A stretch of 64,000 nucleotides of DNA from Chelydra serpentina (Eukaryota; Chordata; Testudines; Chelydridae), in the NCBI GenBank assembly GCA_037349315.1, contig JBAIAC010000059.1:27622501-27686500 (forward strand), given 5' to 3'. How positions within the stretch are numbered: position 1 is the stretch's first letter; each line of letters starts with the position of its first letter. Both the position numbers and the translations under genes were made by a program. Below, one piece after another: positions 22,351-33,300 of the stretch. The notes under the pieces were generated by a model. It was not told the DNA's origin. It saw only the letters and a program-made list of their open reading frames with translations, and searched no databases.

Positions 22351-22689
22351 TAGCATTTGTCATACATTTTGTTTGCTGAGCTCCTGTCACATCGCTGACA
22401 TTCAATCAATACTATCTTCCCTAGTGTCCTCCTTGTTACATTCTCCACCCATTCTTGTATTTGCCCCTTCTTCCATGCTGCTCATTAAGTTTAGAGCACC
22501 CTTCCTCTCCTTGTGTGCCAGCCAAGTGCCCTGTTCTTATTCAGATGCTCCTTTAAAACATATATTTCTTCTGTGTGGCTTTTCAGTATTAACTCGCCGA
22601 TTGCCATTTAAAAATGTCTATTAAATATTTCAAAACACCCATCCCTGCCTGCATCTTGGAACTAGGACCTACATACTACATTACTGTAT

Positions 22690-22912
22690 ATTATACGATA
22701 TTGTACACTGTGCTCCATGCACTCTACTGGTTATCGTTCACTTCAGGTACAATCCAAGGTCTTAATGACAATCTTTGAAACTCCTCATGGTCTGGGTCAA
22801 AGTAATGTAAAGTGTAGTTCGAAGGGTCTGAAAAGATGGCATCACGGGTTTCATGTTTATTGTCTTTCAATGACCTTTGTATCAAATGTAACACGAGTTA
22901 CACTACATTTTT
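22690..22912 (+). mobile_element. L2-like LINE fragment
   Basis: Translates as HSTGYRSLQVQSKVLMTIFE then TPHGLG, similar to the LHWLPVRYRIQFKVLLLTFK segment of L2 ORF2. Only about 70 codons with poor conservation. Confidence 0.45.
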
Positions 22913-23123
22913 AACTGCCAGCCCTGAAAACTCAGTGACAGCCATGTCCGGGCTCTTTTCTATTTTGTGCATCATCATCACTCGAAGTAAAAGTTCTGCA
23001 AGCTAGTCAAATCGTTCCTTGCACCTCTGCAGGCTACTTGTCATTAGATAATGCTCTCAGTGACAGATCACCCCATTGTCTTGAGTGGTTTACATTAACA
23101 TATCTGAGTAGAAATAGAGATAA

Positions 23124-23285
23124 GGAGGGCCAGATCATATCTTTTATTGGACCAACTGCTGTGAAAGAGACAGGCTTTGGAGCTCACACCGACCTGAAGA
23201 AGAGCTCTGTGTCACCGGAACGCTTGTCTCTTTCACCAGCAGAAGTTGGTCTAGTAAAAGATTACCTGGCCCACCTTGTCTCTCC
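23124..23285. repeat. Fold-back repeat, same family as 36768-36925
   Basis: atcttttattggaccaactg near 23138 is inverted at 23245-23262 (gttggtctagtaaaagatta). The inner arms carry agagacaggctttggagc and its partner cgcttgtctctttcacc. It lies directly upstream of the FADS promoter. Confidence 0.7.
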
Positions 23286-23479
23286 TTCATTATGTATTGC
23301 CCCCCTTCCTAGTTCAGAGGGGAATCTGCCGGGTGCCGCAGCTGGTGGCAGCAGGCGGGACAGTCTCCAGCCTGAGCCTGTCCCGCCACAAGCCGCTTCA
23401 GGCTAGGGATTCCAGCTCTTCTCCTCTGCGCCCACAGACTCCGCAAAAAGGCGACTGGGAGCGAGTTTAGCTACGTGGG

Positions 23480-23822
23480 CCCCTTTAAAAAAGAAAGTAA
23501 AGTACATTGCCCGGCTGGGACGCCTCCGGCTTGATTGATGGCTGGGCTAGCCAGTGAGGGGATGTAGGACCGAGGCGGGCGGGGCAGCCAATGGGCTCTT
23601 GGAGGGACGGGAGGGGATGTAGCGCTAGGGAAGTGAAGTTGTGGGTGGGCCGTGGCGAGCCAATGGGTTCCCCAGGGCACGTCCCGGCGGAGAGATCAGG
23701 GGCAGGGCGCGGCAGGGGCGGGTCGCTCCGCTCAGCTCCGCTCGCAGTGCGCAGTTCGGTTATGCTAGAGCCGAGCGGACGCGGGCTTAGCGGGGCTCAG
23801 CGCTGAGGCAGCGGGCGGGGGA
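23480..23822 (+). promoter_or_regulatory. CpG-rich promoter and 5' UTR of the FADS1-like gene
   Basis: A GC- and CpG-rich stretch runs directly up to the start codon. CCAAT boxes lie at 23588-23592 and 23660-23664, each in the context agCCAATGGG, and GC boxes (gggcgg type) occur around 23575-23585 and 23710-23725. I see no TATA box. Vertebrate FADS promoters are known to respond to SREBP with NF-Y. The CCAAT boxes fit NF-Y, but I could not find a convincing SRE. The transcription start is not determined. Confidence 0.6.
23762..23806 (+). promoter_or_regulatory. Short upstream ORF in the FADS1-like leader
   Basis: ATG at 23762 opens a 14-codon frame ([14 protein letters not shown]) ending in TGA at 23804-23806. 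It lies 16 bp before the main ATG and in a different frame. If transcription starts upstream of it, it could lower translation of the desaturase. Its presence in the mRNA is an inference. Confidence 0.35.
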
Positions 23823-24053
23823 ATGGCTCCGCTGCGGGGTCCCAAGGCGGGGATGGAGGAGCCGGAGCCGGGGGCGGGCTCCTCCCCGCGGCGCTTCACC
23901 TGGGAGGAGATCGGGCTCCGCACGGGCCGGGGGCACCCGCCGCAGGAGCGGTGGCTGGTGATCGACAGGCAGGTCTATGACATCAGCCAGTTCTACCGGC
24001 GGCACCCGGGGGGCGCCCGAGTCATCAGCAGCTATGCGGGGCAGGACGCCACG
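23823..24053 (+). CDS. FADS1: FADS1-like exon 1: start, proline/glycine-rich N-terminus and cytochrome b5 core
   Basis: It encodes residues 1-77 and ends in phase 0 at GATGCC-type codon DAT before gtgagg. The ATG has G at -3 and G at +4, a good initiation context. An in-frame ATG at 23853 (residue 11) is an alternative, but the first ATG gives the more usual length. Motifs in order are FTWEEI (25-30), [13 protein letters not shown] (43-55) and HPGG (61-64), where H61 is an axial heme ligand. Most of this exon is copied in inverted orientation at 19965-20193. Confidence 0.92.
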
Positions 24054-24280
24054 GTGAGGGGCAGAGGCGTGCGGGTTATCCGCGCGGGCAGGGGAGCGAA
24101 TTGGGGGGCAGGCGGGGGATGGGGAGGTTGGGTTATCAGTCACTGTGTGGGAGCTGGAAGGATGCCACGCTGGCCCGAGTAACTGGCCTCTGTAGGGTCA
24201 GGACAGCCGCGTTGGAGCGCTAGACACTGATTTGTCAGGAGTACAAAAGGGGCAAAGTCTCTGAGGAGAGAGGCGCTTGT

Positions 24281-24315
<35 letters not shown>

Positions 24316-27300
24316 TGCCTGCAATCGCACTAAACGGCACCGCGTTTATCTAATCCTGTATAGCACTAGGCTGGTGACTTCAGCTGACTTCTGGCCAACG
24401 GAACTTGGAACTTTCCTGTTGAATCTGCCTTGGAGTGTGGTGCCCACAGACAGATGTGTCACCCGAGGCGGTTTATGCTGGGAGTTGAGTGGCAGAGGAA
24501 ACTGCCTCCCCTAATGCCCATAGATAGAAACAAATGTTCTTTTCACTCAGAGCCCTCCCCAGGGCTGGCCTTACCAGGAGGCGAACCCCCTCAGGTGCCA
24601 GACTGTGGCGGGGCCCCACTAGGACCCAGAGTGTAGAAAATGGTGTCTGCTGCTGGTGCATATGTATCTCTCTGCTCTAGATGCACAGAGATAGTGGAGT
24701 GCTGTGCTGGAGGGAGGAGGGCACAAGAGACCTTTCAAAGTTTGGGCCCAAGCGAGGGGGCATCATTTGAGCTCCCCGCCTCAGGTGCCAAAATGTTGTG
24801 GGCTGGCCCTGTCCCTCCCTCCTCAGTGACAGAGGGATTCTTGTGGGAGAAATAATAACTGACTGGTAAAACACTTTGCTGTTTGGGGGAACTAGGAGTT
24901 ACAGGTTGCTAAGAGATGAGTTTCCTGTTTCTGTGGGTGGAAAAGAATCTGTTAACTCTTGGCACATTATGTAGATGTGAAAAGATATCACTGAGCAGAC
25001 AAACAAAGCCAAAACGCAATATTCCATAGGCAGTGCTTCCTGCTCTCAGTCCCTAGTGCCCAGCTGTAGATGTCCCCTTTATAACTCTCTTTAAATCAGT
25101 GTCAGATATTCAATTATCTGACATCCTATTGTCAGTGTATGCTGGCAGACCACAAACATACCCTTGTAACCCCCCCTTTCAGGGGCCTCCAGTCTTATGT
25201 CACCCTCTGTGACTTGGGCATCTGGCTAGCGCTCAACCTGAAACCGAGAGAGACCGTTTTTATTACCAAAAGGTATTTTTCTAAATTGTTTCTGATTCTT
25301 CACCTAGGAGTTTTTATGAGAGTTGGTCTGTGACTGAAAATATAGCTGCATCTTACAACCTACAGTCCCACTGAAATCATTGGGCTACATTATGGCTGGG
25401 TCGTATTTAAATTCTTCTTTGTATTACTGCTCAGTTTTCTTCATATAAAAGCTAATTTCTTGTTCACCTTTGGAGTGGGTATCATTTCTTTTATTTGCTT
25501 TCTCCCTTTGGCTCTTTAATACCGAGAACTCCTCTCTCACCCTTTCCTTAAATGGTTAATCATTCATTTTTGTTGCTAAGTGATGCAGTACCAGATGCTG
25601 GGGGACTTGTGAAAGAAAAGGTGGTGTTTAGAAAGGTGCTAAAGATGTCTGCAATTTCATTGGTTCTCTTGCCTCTTAATTGTGTTTTGGGAAACAAAAT
25701 CAACAGGTAAAAATGGTGTTCTTCCTGCTTCCCTTTCCAACCTTCCTAAAAACAATAAAAATAAATTTTAAAAAATCACTGCACTTGCACATTGAGCTCC
25801 CGCATATAAGTCACATCTGGGATATCGTTTTTGGCAGATAAATTTCAGAATGTAAACCTCCAATTTGGAAGCATTTTAGAACACCGTTTGTACCTGCTTA
25901 CCCTGAACACTGATCCATACACCTTGATCTTATCAGCTGTGCACTACTCCTAGCTTGTGTCACAGCAAAAAGCTGACAGGTTCACTGGAAATTGCACAGA
26001 GGTGCTGGAACTAGAGGTGCTGGGGGTGTAGCAGCACCCCCTGGCTTGAAGTGGTTTCCATTCTATATAGGGTTTACAGTTTGGTTAAATGGCTCTCAGC
26101 ACCCCACTATTAAAAATTGCTCCACTATTAAAAATCCCTGGAGTTGCATTGAGGGCAGCGCGAGACATATAAGAAGGAAACTGCAGAAAAACCTGAGAGT
26201 CTCTGGATTAAATTTAGAAGTGTGAGCAACAAGAGTAATGTCGTGGTGGGAGTCTTCTACAGACCACCAGACCAGGGGGATGAGGTGGACGAGGCTTTCT
26301 TCCAGCAACTAACAGAAGTTACTAGATCACAGGCCCTGGTTCTCATGGGTGACTTTAATCACCCCGATATCTGCTGGGAGAGCAATACAGCGGTGCACAG
26401 ACAATCCAAGAAGATTTTGGAAAGTGTGGGGGACAATTTCCTGGTGCAAGTGCTGGAGGAACCAACTAGGGGAAAAGCTCTTCTTGACCTGCTGCTCACA
26501 AACAGGGAAGAAATAGTAGAGAAAGCAATAGTGGATGGGAACCTGAGAGGCAGTGACCATGAGATGATAGAGTTCAGGATCCTGACACAAGGAAGAAAGG
26601 AGAGAAGTAGAACAGAGTCCCTGGACTTCAGAAAAGCAGACTTTGACTCCCTCAATGAACTGATGGGCAAAGTCCCCTGGGAGAATAACATGAGGGGGAA
26701 AGGAGTCGAGGAAAGCTGGCTGTATTTTAAAGAATCCTTATTGAGGTTGCAGGAACAAACCATCCCAATGTGTAGAAAGAATAGTAAATATGGCAGGCGA
26801 CCAGCTTGGCTTAACCGTGAAATCCTTGCTCGTCTTAAACACAAAAAAGCAGCTTACAAGAAGTGGAAGATTGGACAAATGACTAGGGAGGGGTATAAAA
26901 ATATTGTTCAGGCATGCAGGAATGAAATTAGGAAGGCCAAATCACACTTGGAGCTGCAGCTAGCCGGAGATGTTAGGAGTAACAAGAAGGGTTTCTTCAG
27001 GTATGTGAGCAAGAAGAAGAAAGTCAAGGAAAGTGTGGGCCCCTTGCTGAATGAGGGAGGGAACCTAGTGACAGAGGATGTGGAGAAAGCTAGTGTACTC
27101 AATGCTTTTTTTGCCTCTGTCTTCACAGACAAGGTCAGCTCCCAGGCGGCTGCACTCCGCAGCACGGTATGGGGAGGAGGTGACCAGCCCTCTGTGGAGA
27201 AAGAAGTAGTTCAGGACTATTTAGAAAAGCTGGACGAGCACAAGTCCATGGGGCCGGATGCACTGCATCCGAAGGTGCTAAAGGAGTTGGCCGATGTGAT

Positions 27301-30300
27301 TGCAGAGCCATTGGCCATTATCTTTGACAAATCATGGCAATCGGGGGAGGTCCCGGATGACTGGAAAAAAGCTAATGTAGTGCCAATCTCTAAAAAAGGG
27401 AAGAAGGAAGATCCGGGGAACTACAGGCCAGTCAGTCTCATCTCAGTCCCTGGGAAAAATCATGGAACAGGTCCTCAAGGAATCAATTCTGAACCACTTA
27501 AAGGAGGGGAAAGTGATCAGGAACAGTCAGCATGGATTCACCAAGGGCAAGTCATGCCTGACTAACCTAATTGCCTTCTATGATGAGATAACTGGCTCTG
27601 TGGATGAGGGGAAAGCAGTGGATGTGCTATTTCTTGACTTTAGCAAAGCTTTTGATACAGTCTCCCACAGTGTTCTTGCCAGCAAGTTAAAGAAGTATGG
27701 GCTGGATGAATGGACGGTAAGGTGGATAGAAAACTGTCTGGATGGTCGCGCTCAACGGGTAGTGATCAATGGTTCCATGTCTAGTTGGCAGCCGGTATCA
27801 AGTGGAGTGCCCCAAGGGTCAGTGCTGGGGCCGGTTTTGTTCAATATCTTCATCAACGATCTGGAGGATGGTGTGGACTGTACCCTTAGCAAGTTTGCAG
27901 ATGACACTAAACTGGGAGGAGTGGTTGATACGCTGGAGGGTAGGGATAGGATACAGAGGGACCTAGACAAATTGGAGGATTGGGCCAAAAGAAATATGAT
28001 GAGGTTCAACAAGGACAAGTGCAGAGTCCTGCACTTAGGACGGAAGAATCCCATGCACTGCTACAGACTAGGGACCGAATGGCTGGGCAGCAGTTTTGCA
28101 GAAAAGGACCTAGGGGTTACAGTGGACGAAAAGCTGAATATGAGTCAACAGTGTGACCTTGTTGCCAAGAAGGCTAACGGCATTTTGGGCTGTATAAGTA
28201 GGGGCATTTCCAGCAGATCGAGGGACGTGATTATTCCCCTCTATTCGGCACTGGTGAGGCCTCTTTTGGAGTACTGTGTCCAGTTTTGGGCCCCACACTA
28301 CAACAAGAATGTGGATAAATTGGAAAGAGTCCAGTGGAGGGCAACAAAAATGATTAGGGGGCTGGAGCACATGGCTTATGAGGAGAGGCTGAGGGAACTG
28401 GGATTGTTTAGCCTGCAGAAGAGAAGAATGAGGGGGGATTTGATAGCTGCTTTCAACTACCTGAAAGGGTGTTCCAAAGAGGATGGATCTAGACTGTTCT
28501 CAGTGGTAGAAGATGACAGAACAAGGAGTAATGGTCTCAAGTTGCAGAGGGGGAGGTTTAGGTTGGATATTAGGAAAAACTTTTTCACTAGTAGGGTGGT
28601 GAAGCACTGGAATGGGTTACCTAGGGAGGTGGTGGAATCTCCTTCCTTAGAGGTTTTTAAGGTCAGGCTTGACAAAGCTCTGGCTGGGATGATTTAGTTG
28701 GGGTTGGTCCTGCTTTGAGCAGGGGGTTGGACTAGATGACCTCCTGAGGTCCCTTCCAACCCTGAGATTCTATGAAGAGGGGCACTATTGTTTTAAAGAA
28801 ATATTCCGTAGAAAAGGTGATGAAATACAAGTCAGGACATACTGGTAAATATCAGCCTTACTTCAGAACTGAATGTCACCTCACCACCAATCCTGTGTGT
28901 GTGTGTGTTTTTGCCTGTGGGAATAGAAGCAGGAAATAAAAGGGATTGGGGCTCAGCTCACTGTAGAAGGGTGAGGGGATGGAAGGGATCATGTATGTGT
29001 GTTTCCTTCCCTTGTCCTTCTCATACAAGGTCTTGAAGCTCTCACCATGGAGGGAAGTGTGCAAGGAGCTACTCTGATAGGGGAAGCGAAATCAAGAGGA
29101 AAGAGGTAACCAGCAGTCAGCTAATCAGCTTGTGAGGAAGTTGGGTGGCTCTGAGATATGCTGACTGCCTTATTCTCAGAGAGTGGGTTTTCTCCAAGGA
29201 ATGGTGGAGCTAGGAATTCATGAGGAGGCTGTTTTTTTCTCATCGTGATCAGATTGTGTGCTCAAGTGGCTTTTTGTTGTGGTTTTACAAAAGGAGACTG
29301 ATCTGAATGTACTTGCTTAATAGCACAATTACTTTCTCTACAGTAACACCAGTATTGCTGGCCAGAGGTAATAAGGAAATCCTAAAATAAAATTCATTCA
29401 CAAAAACAGTGCGTGGTCCTTTTTAAGAATGCGGCTCACGATTCTTCTTTGTTAGTACTATAATTTCCAAAATGTGCATTAGAGACTTTGCCTCCATTAC
29501 AGGTTACTGCCACTCTACAGCCACCAGGTGAATGAAAGGGGATATCCCAGTGGCTAGGGCAGTAGATTGGACTTGAGAACACTAGTTCAAGTACCTGGTG
29601 TCTCAGACTGTGAGACATGGGGCAAGTCACTTAATCTCTCTGTGCTGCAGTTTCCCATCTGTTAAATGGGGATAATAGCGCTTCCTTAACTTATTGGGGT
29701 GTTGTACAGATCCATATAATAAAAGATTGAGGCTTCTATAGCCATTATGACAATGGCTATAGAAGCACCTTGAAAGATACAATGACTAGTCAAACTATAA
29801 TGTCATCATTCCTGCTTTGTCTATGTATCCAGGCCCTCCAACAGGAACACACAAATGGAGAAACTAGTAGCCTTAGGCATATCCCACCTACTCAGTTACA
29901 TTAGGTGTCTTGCTACCTCATGCCATAATGCCAAACAGCTGTCAGCTCCAGTAACAGAACTGCTGATGTTCTTCATGCTTTCTGCTCTATGGCCCCATCT
30001 TGGCTTCTCTCTTCCTTTCCTGATCAGCCCATTACCAAAAGCTTAGCCATCACCTGCTTTCACTTTCCATCCCTGCTTTATTGTTGTGTTCCTTGTAACC
30101 AGATGAGATGTGGGTGGCATTAAATTTAGAAGTGTGAGCAACAAGAGTTCATATATAGTATCATACTATAGCTATTTGTAACATGTCTATCACCATAGTA
30201 TTTATACACCAAAACAATTATTAAGAAATACACAGTTTCCCTATATATTGTGCTTTATAAACATAGGGTTAGATTGTTATCTGCACTGCATACTTCTAAA

Positions 30301-33300
30301 AGGGATATATTCCCATATATCCATGAGTAAGCTACCTGGACATTTTGGTTCATTTATAAAGGAGTAAGTGGGGCTACTCCTAAGTGGTGTCCCTAGCCTC
30401 TGTTTGTCAGAGGGTGGTGATGGATGGCAGGAGAGAGATCACTTGATCATTATCATAGTGTTAGGTTCACTCCCTCTGGGGCACCTGGCACTGACCACTG
30501 TCGGTAGACAGGATACTAGGCTGGATGGACCTTTGGTCTGACCCAGTACGGCCATTCTTATGTTCTTATGTACTCACCACCCCAAGCAAGTGAAGGGGCC
30601 AGAGTAGCTGAGCCAGCATGAGGAGGAAGTAGTTTACTGTTGGTATAGGTCTCATGAGCATGGAGGAAAGAATTGTGGCTCAGAGTTGCAATGCATCCCA
30701 ACACTACAGCTGTGGTGGTACAGCTTGTTCAGGGCTGTGCCTAAAGTAAAAATCTTGCCCTGAGATGATGATGATAATTATACTTTAGGTTAACACATTA
30801 CCTTTCATCTGAAGATCTTGCAGCATTTTACAAGTGCGGGTAAGGATTATTATCCATATTTTTAGGCAAAGAAGCTGACTACAGCCAACTTAAGTGACAT
30901 GTGCAAGGACACACAGCAAGTCTGTGACAATCACAGGAACTAGAGTCTGCATTCTTCTGACTCCCAGTCCTGTATTGTACTGACTAAACATGTTGGCTGC
31001 CTAAATTAAGACAAGTCACAGGCCTACAATAGTGTTGCCAACTCTAGTGATTTTATCATGAGTCTTGTGATGTTTGGCACCGACGGCTCTGAAGGAAATA
31101 AGGAGAAAGGGGATAAGAGGGAAGGTCCTCTCATGGATCAGTAACTGGTTAAAAGACAGGAAACAAAGGATAGGAATAAATGGTCAGTTTTCACAATGGA
31201 GAGAGGTGAACAGAACCCAAGGATCTGTACTGAGGCCTGTTCTGTTTAATGTATTCATTAATGATCAGGAAAAGTGGGTGAACAGTGAAGTTGTATTATT
31301 TGCAAACTTTGCAAGATAGATAAATCCAAAGCTGATTGCAAGAGGGCTCTTACAAAAGAGTTGCAGAGGGCTCTTACAAAACTGGCTGATTGGGCAACAA
31401 AACGGTAGATGAAATTCAATGTTCAAAGTAATACATGTTGGAAAAAATAATCCCCAATATACATACCCAGAAGATCCCCCACCCTGTCCAAACACCAGCA
31501 TCAGTGGTCACTTGCCCATTCAACTCCTTGGCCCTGGGCTGGTGTTAACTCTGAGTAATGGCTTGGGCAGGGATGAGTGGGCCAAGTTGGCACTGTCATC
31601 TGCTATACAGGGGCTTGGAAGGAATGTGGTGGCAGGTCCAGGCCAGTGCAGACACCAGACCCTTCTCCAGCTCTCTGTTACCTTCAGCTCCGCTGCTTGG
31701 TGGGTGCAGGCAATCGGGCTACATGTGATCAGGGATCTTTCTGTTGCTCTGTTCTGATCTCTATGGCTGGCTGGGTCTGGGGCCCTGCACAGTCCCTTCT
31801 GCGGCTAGACATGAGGCACTGCAGGGCTGTCTGGTCTTCAGGCTGCTGTCATGGCTGCTTGTAGGTGACCCACAAAGTGCTGCCCCTGCTGTCAGCTCTG
31901 CAGTGCAATGGCGGAGGCTCCAGTCCTCTGGGGGTGGGATATGGCCACCTGAAGTATGCAGCAGCATCAGCTCTGCCTCAAGACCAGCACCATACACGGG
32001 CCCAGTAGGAAAAAACTGGGCGGTTAACAGAACCGCTTTACAGCACAGGGGGACATGGGGCAGTCCTTTGAACTCAGGCTCTGTCCACAAACATCGGGAC
32101 AGGTACCAACACTGGGCATGGGTCAGTCCCTGTCACTCGAGTAAACCTGGGAGCAGCTTGTTCAGGGCTGTCCCCTCCCTCCAGCTGCTCAAACAGGCAC
32201 TAGCTGGGGATGGGGCAGAATATTGGGGCCAGCCGGTTCTGTGGCAGTTGGATGGGGGAAGGAGCTACCTGGAGCGATGGCAACAAGCAGAGGGATGGGG
32301 GCCTGAGCTGCTGGGGAGCAGGTACCAGGGGAGCAGGGTCATGAACATGAGAGGGAGAGAATGAGAGACCCCATCAGCCCCAGCTGGAAAGGGGCAAGTA
32401 GGACATTATGGGGTGCAATCCAGACCAGTGAGGGGCTGTGTAACCACTTTCCCTGCAACCTGGGGTGCCTCCAAACCTAAGCTCCTCACAATCAGCCTGC
32501 AGGTCACACCCTGAGTGTCTGTGTATAGTCACAGCCCTGGTCCAGCAGGTCTGACCCCAGCAGCCGGCCAGCAAACACCAGCTACACTCTGGCTCTCACC
32601 AGCTTTGGTTACTACTTGCAGGGTGACTTCAACAGGCTTCCAGTCCCAGATTTCTCCCCCGCCCAAACTGTTCTGCGCAGTCCAGCCCTCTCCTGGACAG
32701 TCCATTGCCCCTGTAAGGGGAGCAACATACAACAGTCTGCTACTGTAAATGGAGGTTACCCAAACAATTCACAACACTGTATTCGTTTCAAACAGTAAAG
32801 AAGGTGACATGGTGGCTGGTGATGAAAGAAGTTCCATGCTGTTTGTTCTGACGTCTGTTTGCCGAAATGAAGATTTTCCTTGTTTCCACCATTATTTGGA
32901 AGGGAATTCATAACTTTACATATAACATTGCTACATACGTTCTATCATGATAGTATCTACCAGTAAGTTATTAGTTTTCAAATGATGTCTTACAAGGCAT
33001 ATTTTGTACAAAGATTATTACAGTAGGGTGTAGGGTGTGAATACAGGGATGCATTCCATCACAGTGAGAAGGAGAAACTCATTTGGGGAAGAAGTGACTG
33101 AACTATTCCTTCTCCCTGCACTGATAAGGGAAAAGGGAGGCTGTTTTGAATGGCTGCCTCACCATTGGGGGTGGAGGATATTTGAGTGGCTGCTTGATGT
33201 GGAGGAGTGCAAGGGTCTGTGACCCTTTGACTTGTGAGTCAGGGGTTTGAATGCCCCCTGACCAGTTTGTGTTTAAAATCCACTCCCTGCCTGATTAGGT

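Noticed and set aside
31577..32364. Overlapping ORFs up to 206 codons in intron 1
   Set aside because: Moderately GC-rich DNA with three overlapping frames and no conserved motif; probably repeat-derived.
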